DNA of 64,000 nucleotides from Mesaphorura yosii (taxonomy: Eukaryota; Arthropoda; Collembola; Poduromorpha; Tullbergiidae). Location of the stretch: the NCBI GenBank assembly GCA_009869945.1, contig WIXG01000003.1, forward strand, positions 186,001 to 250,000, given 5' to 3'. Of this stretch, positions 53,901 through 64,000 are shown piece after piece. The position numbers and the translations under genes were made by a program. Under the pieces are notes generated by a model. The model worked only from the letters and a program-made list of their open reading frames with translations, was not told where the DNA came from and ran no database searches. How positions within the stretch are numbered: position 1 is the stretch's first letter; each line of letters begins with the position of its first letter.

Positions 53901-56900
53901 ATGCCGATGAAGAAAAGCGCTGGCATATTCCCTGAGCGGAGGGCGAGCATGTCTTCAACTGCTTCGTCTTCATCACAAGCATCACTCACAGTCTCCATGA
54001 AACCGAAACAGGCATCCTCGAGCAGCAGCTTGAACAATGCACCGGGTTCGAAAGAAGGAGCTCAGCAGCAGCAACAACGGAATATTGTGCTCCCGGATTC
54101 TGTGCATCTTCAAGTGCCCAAATCAGTCACGCTCATTCCGGTCAACCCCAACTCCGGACAAGTGCTGAGCGGTGGAGGAAAGCAACAGAGAACAGGAGCC
54201 GGGAATCAGCAGCAGCAAGGAGCGGGAGGACGTTTGAGCAGCGGCGGTGCAGCGACGACGTTCACTCATCCGCTGACGAATAAGTCACTCCATCAAATCA
54301 CTGTAACTGAAGTTCCTCCACCGACATCCAAGTCCAGCTCTTCAGGCGGCGGCAGCGTGTCAGGTTCGCAGGCACACAAGCAGTTTAACGGACCGGGAAG
54401 CATGGAAATCACAAAAATCTACTGTGACAAATCTTCGTCTAATTCAACGACAAAAGTGTTTGACCCACAAGGCAAAAAACTCAAGGGACTCGACATTAGT
54501 ATTAGCAATGCGAGTGCGGGCGGCGGCTCGGCTCGAGGCTCAGGAGAGCAAGGGCAGGGCCAGAGCGGCGGAAAAAATAGCATCACACTCAGCAAGACGG
54601 GACTCCCAAAGATTCCTGGCGTCTCAATTCTGCCGCAGTCGATGGCCAAGTCGGGCAAGTTGCCAAAGAATTCCATTTCCATGCACGCCATGTCAATTTC
54701 TGGCGAAAGCAGCAGCGGCGGCGGCTTGCTGAACAAAATTAAGGAGAAACATATTCAGCAGCAACAGCAAGGTCACGGCCATGGGCCAAACAACAATCGG
54801 CTGTCCATCACCACAATTCAGCAGCAGCAATCGCTTCTCAAAATCCCACTCACGAATGACAATCGTAAAGCTGCTGGCATGGCTGGCGCGGGAATGAACA
54901 CGATGCGTCGCTCATCGTCTCCGCATTCAGGCGCTGGCAGCGGCACTCCACCAAGAAAATTCCAGCAGCAGCAAAGAATTACGCCCTCGCCTCCAAGCAA
55001 GCTGGGCCAACTTCTGCATTCGTCTTCGCAGGATCAGATGATAACTGCAAAGATGATTAACCGCCGCAGCAGCATTGAAATCACGCCAGTGAGCTCCGTG
55101 AACCAAAAGTCTCAGAAGATAAAACGGCCGTTTGAGTCCACATTCAACAATTCGGGAAGTGGAAGCGGATCAAAGGCGCAGTCGGGCTCAGCTTCGCCGC
55201 CTGGTAAACGAGAGAAGGTAACAGGCAACCTCAACAGCGGACGCGAGCAGCAGAAGCCCAGAACCAAAAGAGAATCCGAATGCCCGCTTGATTTGTCTGG
55301 GAAATCATCTCGTTCAACTCCACCTGCGTCCTCGTCCGATTACGACTCATCCAACTCGTCGTTTTCAACCGATCGACCGGCGACTCCAAATATTTCGATC
55401 ACTGCGCAGAGCCCGCCAAATCATAAACCGGGCCACGTCGGGAAATCATCGGGCAAGTCGCACAACGTACATGGAACTCAGACGATCTCATCAATCGCTC
55501 AGACACTGACGCAAAAACAGCAGCAGCATCATCAACAGCAACAGCAGCAACAGCAGCATGCAAAGGAACAAAAGGCATCTAGCGGCAATCGAGACCGAGA
55601 CCGCGATCGCCACGCTGGAGCCGGAGGACTCCCTCTTTCCCCGCCAATCATCTCGCCATCAAGCTTGTCTCATCATTCCCCAAATTCGGGAGCCGCCGCG
55701 GCCACGTCGCCAACTGCCGGTTTCCACCCACTCGGAAATCTTCTGACGCTCTCAAACGCCGCGGCGCACCTGCGTAAAATGAACCACCACAATCACCCAC
55801 TGAATAATCTCGCCGTGGCGGCAGCGGCCGGCGCGGGCGGATTTTGCCCGAATTTGCTGCGACCACCGATGCCACAGCAGCACTCACCATCTTCTCAGTG
55901 CTTAAACTCTCTCGCATCTCCGCCAATCTCACCGAATGCAATGACGAGCTCCGGGCTCCTCTCGCATTTTAACCATCATCAGATGAGCATGAGCAATCTC
56001 ATGAATTCGCCGCTAATGCAGATGAATTCCGCGGCTGCAGCTGCCGCCGCGAGTCTACTCGATCCGACGTCGCCGGCTTCGCTGTTCTGTGCGAGAATGG
56101 GATTCCCACAACCGAATCCGAGTTCGCCGTTGAATCCGAACACGGGCAATCCTTTCTTCCCGTCACTCACGAGACCGCCACATTCATCGCCTTCTGCAGC
56201 TTCTTCCGCGTTGAGGATTCCGAACGTGGTCAATGCAAAGAGCGGGCACGCGACGACGACCAAGAGTCCTCCAATTTCACATAACAGCAGCAGCTCGCAG
56301 TCTTCACAATCTTCAAAATCGCATTCTCATTCTCCGAAATCTTCTTCGAGCAGTGGCAGTGGCATAAAACCACTCAAAATCAACGGAAACATGTCGGGCA
56401 CAAGCACCTTCGTTGCGCCGTCCTCAATCACGCCGATGACGAAGTCTCAGACACAAAGCGCAAAGTCGGCGATTCCAAACAGCATGAAAATTTCAAACTT
56501 TTTGCCGACAACCAAGTCGACATCCTCAAACACGAACGCGACCATCACGAGCAGCTGTGGCGACTACGAGAGCATGCTGATGCCGGAACTCATACTAGGA
56601 AATATTCCAGGCATTGGCACGAAAACTGAAATTGGAGCTTCGGTGTTGGCGCCCAGCATCAAACCCGAACCGCAGCCGACATCTTGCGAAGCGAAGGCAA
56701 TCAGCCATACTTCGAAGGATTCAAAGGTTGTTACAGTTTCAGGAGCAACGGAAGAAGCAAAAGCAGAGTCGCAGCCGGCGGTGGGGAAGAAAGTGCAGAA
56801 GCCCAGCACAAATGTGAGATATGTCTGCTTGCCCGGTGGAAAACTCGGACTGGTGCCCGCGAAAGCAGCGACGGAAAATGAGCAACTTGTCGCTGCTGCG

Positions 56901-59342
56901 GCTGTTTCTGCTGCAGCGAAAGGCAATTACGTGAAAGGAAATGAAGATGAGTCCACAAAATTATTGTCATCAAAGAGCGAGAGAACGAAAACAGAGCAAG
57001 AGGCAGTAATCACGAAGCTTCATGACGATGAGAAGGATGCGGGTCGGCTAGGAGCCCTTGGAATTGCACTCGGTCTTGTTCCGCGTGAACGAGACGAGAA
57101 AGAGCAGGTTCCATTGTTGTCATTAACTGGTACATCATCCTGCGCCAGTGCATTACAAACAACGACGACAACAACAATGGGCCGTACCACCCAGCAACAG
57201 AATTTGGCTGTAAGGCATATTCCTAATCCTTCATTGATATTCTCACGAAACCTCGCTGCTCCGACTCCGGCTAATGCAAATGTCACAGCCAACAATCAGA
57301 TTCCGAGCCCGACTACAACGAAGACAGAGACTGAAGCGAAGGTGAAAGACGAAGGCGAAGACGAACGCAAGCGTGAGGGTGAGAAAGAAAAGGACAAATG
57401 CATGGAAAATGAGATCAATAAAGAGTCAAAACCGAAGCCAAAACAAGAAATTATAGCAACTAACGCAGTGACGCAGATTAAACTGGAAGCTTCCGACTCG
57501 GAGTCCGAATGCTCTGACAGCAAAGCCGTTGTTGCCGATCTTGTGAATGAAGTTTCCAAATTGCCAGTAACAGTGACGGAGGCGGACGCAGAAGAATCAT
57601 CGCAAAATTGTAAGATTGAAATTGAAATCGGAGAATCTGCAAATGTAAATATGACTGACACGACAAATGAATCATCCTCACCTGAAAGTTCGATTAAAGG
57701 CGAAGAAGTTGAAATTAGCAAGAATATTGACGGCATTGAAGACGTGGTCGAAGATGCTGATGCGCCGAAGGAAGAAATTAAGGCTGAAGCCGAAGAATCT
57801 GACGAATCGACACTTCAAACAGCTGAAGCTGAAGTGCGTCAAGAGGAAGATAAAATCTGCTATGCTGAATCTTCTGAAGAGAATGAAGACAAAGTTGACG
57901 CGCCAAGCATTTCCTTTGGAATTGAACTCCTAAACGAGGACGTGGTCGAAGATCAGTCACAGGCTTCATCGTCAGGCACATTTGGCGATGGTCTCTGCAC
58001 GCCATTGGAAAATGAAGAAAATCACGATGTTAAAGGAACAACTGGACAAGGTGGTAATGTTGTTCCTGCATGTGATGACGAAAACGAAAATATGGAATGT
58101 GAGGGACTGGAGTTTGAAACTGAAGCTGCAAATGATGCGGAAGCGGAAGTTGGCGACGATTTAGAGCAGCAGCCAGATCACGAAAATGCTCTCGTGATGC
58201 TAAATGACGATGATGATGATGATGATAACTGCGACGAAGAAGAAACTTTGAACGCGCTCCTGAAGGAAGATTCTTCCTCCGTTGACGCTGACGCGTACGC
58301 TGAGGGCGATGACGAGGCCAACAGCAACAGAACGACAGAGGATTCGACCAGCTGTGATGATGAACTCATGGAGATTGATTCGACGGAGCCACCGACCGAG
58401 CCTGAGAATGAAAGTGACCACAAAGAAGAAGCGTCACAGGGTTCGACGGTTAATTTCGACGACAATGTGAATCTGGAGCCCACGAATGCGAATGCGAACG
58501 CGATGGCATCAGTCTTGCTATCGGTCGAGGATTTGGTTACCCAAGTTGAGAATGACAATAATAACACCATCGCCGTGTTTCCAAATCTGGACAACCACAA
58601 CGAGGTCCAGCTCCAGCTCGAGGATGAAGTGCCGATGGAGATTGATGAATTCGATGGCGATGACCAGGACGGGCAGGGTTCGAATGTTTCTATTCCTGAC
58701 ATCGTGGTCACTGAATCGGAAGACGTGCCTGTGCCCGTGCCAGCAGAAGCGGGTAATTCAATTCCGAATGGATCTTCACTCTCGCCACCGCCATTCTCCG
58801 AAGAGTCTACGACACCACTGCAACTGCAATTGCCCTCTGTGCTGGCGCCACTTTCAGTTGTTACCATATCTCCGAGTCCATTGCATTCCCCGGAATTATC
58901 GTCACCACTGCCCCCATCCGACAATTCCCCATCTGGCTCGTCACGCCCAAACTCGCTTCCAATTGCAAACAGCCCGAGTCCAATCAATAAACTGGCGTAC
59001 TTGAAGAGTGGCTCCTGCTCGCCCGTTTCACCGTCGTCGGTCAAGTCTGGCGAACACAACCTGAGGAAAATTGAGAATCTGGAGAAGGTTGCGGCTGGGC
59101 TCCTGGCCACTGCGACTAACATCAACAATAATACAATCAGCGCTGGAGCGGCGTCCCCGACAGTGAACGCAGGCGGCGGGAACGGCGTGGCCGTGGTCGC
59201 GTCTGCGAATTGCGATCTAAGCATTTCAGCAACTGCTGCGGCAGTGGCGGTGCAAGCGTCTGATTCCAGTTCCATGTCGAATGTGAACGCGGCTTCGAAT
59301 ACGAATTCGAGTCTGCAGCAGCCTCCAGTGTCAAATGCGTAA
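38962..59342 (+). CDS. Psc: Posterior sex combs / Su(z)2-type Polycomb-group RING protein (2590 aa, seven coding exons)
   Basis: Coding exons are 38962-39283, 39432-39534, 39633-39941, 41704-41935, 44694-44792, 49258-49347 and 52725-59342; all junctions are GT-AG and keep frame. Residues 88-128 form a C3HC4 RING (C88, C91, C104, H106, C109, C112, C125, C128), followed by the PCGF signature RSDEILQKLVYKLVPGLF. Residues 323 to about 400 are the RAWUL ubiquitin-like domain, split over three exons. Family knowledge: PCGF proteins pair with Ring/Sce in PRC1, and the Psc tail compacts chromatin. The rest is a disordered tail of about 2190 residues with a His-rich tract (600-627), a CtBP-type PLDLS (1239-1243), Gln tract (1317-1330), SUMO-consensus sites and an acidic block (about 1915-2385). 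Drosophila Psc is about 1600 aa, so this one is unusually long. The start has purine at -3 and an in-frame stop 36 nt upstream. Orthology to Psc versus Su(z)2 cannot be separated; they are sister genes in flies. Confidence 0.93.
39942..41703 (+). other. intron 4 of the Psc homologue (after coding exon 3)
   Basis: The intron runs from GTAAGA to TAG, phase 2, and separates the end of the PCGF-conserved block from the low-complexity linker exon. I see no additional exon or RNA. A repeated GGCACGGCACGG-type tract lies at 41555-41580. Confidence 0.85.
41936..44693 (+). other. intron 5 of the Psc homologue
   Basis: This phase-0 intron runs from GTACGT to TAG between the linker exon and the first RAWUL exon. 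It contains short repeats (AAGAC-type at 42199-42213, a GGTGATGATGAT tract near 42400) and no recognisable coding sequence. Open frames on the minus strand near 43957-44421 lack family features. Confidence 0.85.
44793..49257 (+). other. intron 6 of the Psc homologue
   Basis: A phase-0 intron of about 4.5 kb inside the RAWUL domain. It holds CCTG x4 at 45291-45306, a GCACGG/GCATGG tract at 47113-47136 and an ATG-trinucleotide run at 48757-48772. A 172-codon antisense frame at 45826-46344 begins with ATG but has no recognisable domain, and a 129-codon frame is open on the opposite strand over the same place, so I do not call it a gene. Confidence 0.85.
49348..52724 (+). other. intron 7 of the Psc homologue
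   Basis: A phase-0 intron of about 3.4 kb from GTAAGC to TTGCAG, again within RAWUL. I see no extra exon, RNA gene or mobile element. The final exon's frame stays open for 25 codons upstream of the acceptor, but the RAWUL alignment (KWKK joined to ATPMCFHYRIYD) shows the splice at 52725. Confidence 0.85.
53367..53450 (+). repeat. histidine-rich coding tract (CAT/CAC)
   Basis: In-frame runs of CAT and CAC encode about 17 histidines among residues 600-627 of the Psc homologue, interrupted by Arg, Lys and Gly. A Lys/Arg/Ser-rich stretch follows. Histidine runs are often linked to nuclear-speckle targeting in nuclear proteins; here that is only inference. Mixed codons argue against recent slippage of a pure repeat. 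Confidence 0.85.
55518..55559 (+). repeat. CAG/CAA/CAT coding tract (Gln/His)
   Basis: Fourteen codons encode eleven Gln and three His (residues 1317-1330) within the disordered tail. The CAG/CAA mix interrupts pure repeats. Shorter Gln runs occur elsewhere in the same exon, for example near 54070 and 54755. Confidence 0.9.
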
Positions 59343-61438
59343 ATACGTAGTGATCGGTTCCAGATCAGATTTCGAAGCCAAGATGGTCAGAATTATTTGA
59401 TTTGGGTCCCAAGCAACCTTTAACCTTCACTATTAGTATTGTACTCTACTCTATTGTACTATGAACTGTATAGACTTTAGATTATGCAATTAAAGATAAA
59501 GATGATTAGTTTAGAATAGGCACGTAAAGTTAAGGCTAAAACTAGCATTTCTCTCTACTAGAATTAATATTGGTGTATCCACAACCGGTTGATGGTTTAT
59601 TTACGAGATTGCGATTGCAAGATGCGCAGGGGCGGAGAATTTAGAGTGTAGACAAGACTTATCAATATCAATTTATTGAATTGTGAACTATGAACTCTTA
59701 TGCATTGCATTATAAAATACGTACGCTAATTTATTACTATGCTCTAAGAATTTATGTTTATCATGTAAATTCTTATTGTGGTTTCCCTAAACTATTTGTA
59801 TTTAGTGATTGATCATCCAGGAATTAGTGAATGAGCACGAAAATGATGAGCCAAAAACGCAGGCATCTCGAATTTTAACAATTGAAACAAAATACACGTA
59901 TTTAATGTACAGTCGCGTATCGCGTATCAAGCAACATTGTATACGAATAGAATCCAAACTACTTCAACAATTGTACCAAAACTTTTTAACGTGTACTCAC
60001 ATTAAGTAATCGTATTGTACACTTGTACAGCAAAGGAGGGGCAAGTATTTGCTTGAGATCAGGGGAGACTCTTCTGATCAGATCCTCGGCGTTTGCGGGT
60101 TGGTTTCTCGGTTTGAGTTTTGTATTGAATATTGAATCATTCGTCATTCCACGCACGCAGCACGCTGATGGTTGCGTAAACCAGCATTGAATTCTTGGCT
60201 GTAAGTCAGCATGTTTAGTAAGAGTCCTATTGCTAATTCGAGGTTCTTGTGAGTTGATTGTGCTAGTGCTAGTGCTGTTGCAGTTAAATTGTACGTTGGA
60301 GTTACTAATTACTAAATTGCAATTTTGTTCACACGTACTAGCAGTTAGCAGTTGGATATTTGCCATTTGCAGTGTCGTGGGCTGGCTCGGCTGGTCAACA
60401 ATGCAAAGACATACAGTGAAATACCAAAGATGTTTGCAGTTTACATAACTCTGTAGAAAGGAATTTCAAGTTCGTTAGCGTTGAATGGTCTCTGGTTTCG
60501 TGTTAGGCTCGATTCTCGATTATGTTCTAGATAGTGAGTAGCGAGTAGTCGTGGTTTAGTTCTGAGACTGAAATCTTCAAGCTTTAGCATTAGTTAATTA
60601 AAATTGTGAGCTAGTTGGCTAATTTGGCCAGGTTGGGGACTTTTAGCATACGTACGCGTGCATGGCATTCTTGTTATTTGACGTTGTCAATTTATTTTAT
60701 CCATAAGAATTATTTGAGTTTGAATCTTGGCTTGAGAATAAATTATGAGTACGAGTTGATGTTCAATTGAATTGTTCCCACCGCACTTGCAACTTATTTA
60801 CGGCACAAAAAATGTGTTCTCCGAACACCGCCTCGCCTGGACTTTTGACCTGCTATTCTTCTCATTTGCGTATTTGAATCTTAATTTCATTTACACGGCG
60901 ACTGTGTGTCGGTGCGTTTTTAATCTTTATTACATTGGATGACTAATTTTAATGTTTTAACTTTGCCATTTGCCACTGCGTTTGCAGTACATTTACAGAA
61001 ATTGACATTCCCTTAGCCATTTCCGATTGTACGGAATGCGAAAATACGAAACGGAGGAAACGGGCCAAAGTATTTTGTTAACGCCGAGCACAATTTATTG
61101 GGCAGCCTTGAACCAATGGACTTTAAACTTTCAAGGAGGGAAATAAAACTGGACATTAGTAGAGTGAGTGACAAGCTCACATCAGCCACGATGATATTGC
61201 ATAAATTTAGTGGACACGTTCACGTTCACAGGTCCAAGTTCAAGTAATAGTCCAGTGAATGCGGTACTGAAACTGCTCATACGCACATAGAAATTGGCAG
61301 TACGAGCTTCGCTTAAAACTACCTTTCGAGTTTTAAATTCATTGGTTGGTTTGCTACGAGACCGGTAGACTTGCACAGAGGGAGATATTGTTGGATTTTT
61401 AATTAAGAAGTAGTTCAAGAAGTGAAAAGTTGCGTAAG
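59343..61438. other. 3' UTR of the Psc homologue and intergenic region before SCCPDH
   Basis: No coding sequence is recognisable. Possible polyadenylation signals on the plus strand are ATTAAA at 59489-59494, AATAAA at 60737-60742 and AATAAA at 61142-61147. The first would give a 3' UTR of about 170 nt and the others 1.4-1.8 kb; sequence alone does not decide. The promoter of SCCPDH must lie in the last part, but I see no clear TATA or Inr/DPE pair. Confidence 0.6.
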
Positions 61439-63202
61439 ATGGGTCGGCAATACGATATAATTGTTTTCGGCGCATCTGGCTTCACCGGCAAATTCTGCGT
61501 GGAAGAAATTGTCAAAAGGTTGAAGTCAAATCCAGCTGAACAATTCACATGGGCTATTTCGGGAAGATCAGAAAAGAAACTGGACGAAATTCTTCAGGAA
61601 ATATCCAATGAGACTGGTTCGTTTTGAGATATCATTAAGGAGGTGTGCAAATTGCCTGACGGAACTGTACCATTTTTTGAAATTTAGACGAAGATTTGTC
61701 AAAGGTTCCAAAGGTCATTGCCGACGTTTCGGAACCTGAATCGCTGCAGAAAATGGCTGGAGCGTGCTCAGTTGTAATTAATGCTGTTGGCCCTTATGAG
61801 TTTTGGGGCGAGGCAGTCATCAAAGCTTGCATTGCTGAAGGCACCCATCATGTTGACCTGAGTGGGGAACCACAATTTCTAGAACGTGTGGAACACCTAT
61901 ACCATAAAGATGCCGAGAAGCACAATGCGTACATAGTAGGATCATGTGGATTTGATTCGATCCCGGCTGATTGTGGAGTGGAGTTTTTGAGAAAGAAATT
62001 TCCGGGTTAGAGTCCTCCTTGTCAAAAGGAAAAGCTGTAGCTGTTGGGTGAAAAATTAATGTGTTGATCATTTTGGTGCAGGTGATTTAAATTCTGTGGA
62101 ATCGTACGTACAAGTGGAAGGCAGAGGAGTAAGTAAAAATGTCACGTTCAGATGAATCGTTGGGGCTTTACCAGAAAATTCCTTCTCATTATCTTCAGAA
62201 AGCCAAAGTTAACTATGGAACCTGGTATTCAGCAATTAATGCTCTGCACCGACATGGAGAATTACAATCGCTGGAAACAAAAGTGTATCCAGAACCATTA
62301 CCAAAGCCAAAGTACAAGTTGCAAACAAAGTAAGTTTTTTGACTGAAATAAGCAGTAAGGAGAATCCGGTTAAACGAATTTGTTTTTCAGATCAATTCAT
62401 TACGGAGAAGATGTTAAAGGATGGTCATTCTTCATGCCAATTCCAGATGGTCGGATTCTTGCCCGATCCCAAAAATACTTGCACTTCAAGGAAAAGTTGA
62501 GACCTATTCAAACCGCATGTTACGTGAGGACACCAAAGTTTATTTATACATTCGGAGCCTTCGTAGGAGCAATCATACTCGGATTTCTTACCCAATTCAA
62601 ATTTGTATTGAATTTGCTCGAAAAGGTTGAAAGCTCATCAATTTAAAATTCCTTACACTCAATTGGCAGCCAGCTTAATTCAGAACTGCATTTATTTTCT
62701 GTCTTGTAGTACCCAGCGTTCTTCACAGCTGGAGTATTTAGTGGTCCAGGAGATAATCCGAGTACTCGAGAGCAAATGAACGCAACAAAATTCACATTTA
62801 CACTTGTTGGAAAAGGATGGAAAGATAAGCTTATGGAATCGTCAGATGTTCACACCAATCCTCCGGACACAAAGATGGTGCTTCGAGTCAGTGTGATTTT
62901 CTTTTGAATGCTACAATATAAAAACTGATTTGTGAATTTTATCTACAGGTCAGAGGACGAAATCCTGGTTATGGTGCCACATGTACATTAATTCTACAAG
63001 CAGCGTTGACCATTCTTCGCGAAAGTGACCGGTTACCTTCCACGTAAGATATTAGTGAAGTCAGTATTTTGAAAAGATGAGTTGATATACTCTGTTTGTC
63101 GATTTCAGTGGTGGTGTCTACACTCCTGGAGTGGCATTTAGGAACACGTCAATTATTGACCAGCTTAACAAGCACAATGTTACCTTTACAATTGATGAGT
63201 GA
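61439..63202 (+). CDS. SCCPDH: saccharopine dehydrogenase-like oxidoreductase (424 aa, eight exons)
   Basis: Exons are 61439-61616, 61688-62005, 62082-62128, 62199-62329, 62391-62625, 62710-62886, 62949-63043 and 63109-63202. The spliced frame is 1275 nt and the protein 424 aa, close to vertebrate SCCPDH (about 429). The N-terminus carries the Rossmann dinucleotide-binding motif GASGFTG (residues 11-17). NAVGPYEFWGE (91-101), DLSGEPQFLE (116-125) and GSCGFDSIPAD are family landmarks. A hydrophobic helix (about 276-292) fits membrane or lipid-droplet attachment reported for the family. The C-terminus ends GGVYTPGVAF...LNKHNVTFTIDE. Despite the name, saccharopine dehydrogenase activity is not established for this family; the substrate is unknown. 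The start ATG at 61439 is the first in frame and directly precedes the fold. Introns are 62-84 nt and the exon joins are set by homology and frame; the 62129-62198 intron is the least certain. Confidence 0.92.
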
Positions 63203-63252
63203 GCGGCAAGATGCACGCCATATCGTCCGACATCCGAGACATTCACAAATTA

Positions 63253-63309
63253 ATTAAATGTTTAATCAAGAACAGTCGTCATATTATAATTTAGGATTAT
63301 TGAAATAAA
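63253..63309. terminator. overlapping polyadenylation signals of two convergent genes
   Basis: Between the facing stop codons (63202 plus, 63329 minus) only 126 bp remain. On the plus strand there is AATAAA at 63304-63309 and a variant ATTAAA at 63253-63258. On the minus strand the variant ATTAAA reads at 63266-63261. Cleavage 10-30 nt beyond the plus-strand AATAAA would fall at or past the minus-strand stop codon, so the two transcripts probably overlap tail to tail. Which signals are used is inferred. Confidence 0.55.
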
Positions 63310-63328
63310 TTCCTTAATTATCCCCAGC

Positions 63329-64000
63329 TCAGACTTTTGGTATTCCTGCAGAGATTCCACTTTCGATTCCACACTCGCCACGACCGCGATAAATCTTAAA
63401 AAATCCCTTGTCACCCCAGTCATAATTCCATGAGTTGGCTAAACATGAGTTTTGCAGTTTTAGAACTAATTAGAAAATGCAAAATCGGAAACTTTGTGTA
63501 TACAAATGTGAAAATTACCAACGAGCCAGTACGGAGTTCCACCTGAAGCCTCATCTTCACCCCATCCCAGGATCTTGATTGCATGCCCTCCGAGCTTCAT
63601 CCCACTTACATGGTGGTAAACACCTGACTTATAATTCAGGAAGTCTTCGTAGACGTTGAGTGTTCCCTCAACTGGGCCATTCTTCATAATTTCCGTTTGT
63701 ATTTGCTCGACATTCCTACTGATGCTGTAAACTTTGAGCCCGTAATGTAGATCCGAGCTGTACGTTACATTGTACGATGATTCGCATTGTTTGACGCATT
63801 TTGGGGTGTGTTCGCTTTTACATTCTGGTCTTGGGCCTGGAACGTGATGCTCGCACGGTGCAATTTCGTATGGTTGACAGCCCTGAGACAAAATATTAAA
63901 ATATCAATTTGGAAGGCGTATTTGAAATTGAGACAGTCGGTGTTTTTCATGCGTTTTACCTCATTCGAAGCGTAGGGGCCTCCGGACACAAGTCCATGTT
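63329..64000 (-). CDS. CTSB: cathepsin B-like cysteine protease, C-terminal part (partial, runs off the window)
   Basis: Three exons are visible on the minus strand: 64000-63960 (5' end cut by the window edge), 63882-63519 and 63438-63329 with TGA at 63331-63329. Introns are 77 and 80 nt, GT-AG. The 170 visible residues start HGLVSGGPY and include the occluding loop with CEHHV (His-His codons 63849-63844), which gives cathepsin B its dipeptidyl-carboxypeptidase activity. The catalytic His lies in [11 protein letters not shown] (codon 63585-63583), and the catalytic Asn in VANSW (63436-63434) is restored by the last splice. The catalytic Cys, propeptide and signal peptide lie beyond the window. 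Family role: lysosomal or digestive papain-fold (C1A) protease. Arthropods often have several paralogues, so the exact orthologue is undecided. The gene faces SCCPDH tail to tail. Confidence 0.93.

Noticed and set aside
58178..59275. 365-codon antisense ORF over the Psc tail
   Set aside because: A shadow of the real exon: Glu/Asp/Ser/Ala codons read backwards give Ser/Phe/Ala-rich sequence without stops.

Overview
The window is eukaryotic nuclear DNA, most likely from an arthropod. It has GT-AG spliced genes, a Posterior-sex-combs-type protein with the very long disordered C-terminal tail known from arthropod Psc/Su(z)2, two compact genes with 70-84-nt introns, and long non-coding stretches full of short scrambled repeats. 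The coding genes suggest an arthropod. I cannot name the order from sequence alone; a non-dipteran or basal hexapod such as a springtail is only a guess.

Layout. (1) 1-9186: no recognisable gene; a small AATTG-type minisatellite lies at 937-1034. (2) 9185-9359: a candidate Inr+DPE core promoter followed by an ATG-free segment ending in a good splice donor, proposed as the non-coding first exon of the Polycomb-group gene. (3) 9360-38898: about 29.5 kb without convincing coding sequence, read as the giant first intron. It contains a small TA-flanked inverted-repeat element (13858-13987) and a group of PHO/YY1-like motifs (10.4-11.4 kb). (4) 38962-59342 (+): a Psc/Su(z)2 homologue rebuilt from seven coding exons, 2590 aa, with RING, RAWUL and a 2.2-kb-residue tail carrying a CtBP-type PLDLS motif, His, Gln and Asp tracts, SUMO-consensus sites and an acidic block. 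(5) 59343-61438: 3' UTR and intergenic. (6) 61439-63202 (+): an eight-exon saccharopine dehydrogenase-like oxidoreductase (SCCPDH), 424 aa. (7) 63329-64000 (-): the 3' part of a cathepsin B-like cysteine protease gene, convergent with SCCPDH and running off the window.

The three genes have unrelated roles (PRC1 chromatin repression, a lipid-droplet-associated oxidoreductase-like protein, lysosomal proteolysis), so the arrangement looks like ordinary gene order and not a functional cluster. I found no convincing tRNA, rRNA, CRISPR or autonomous transposon. The most interesting material is the unusual tail of the Psc homologue and its possible regulatory architecture.
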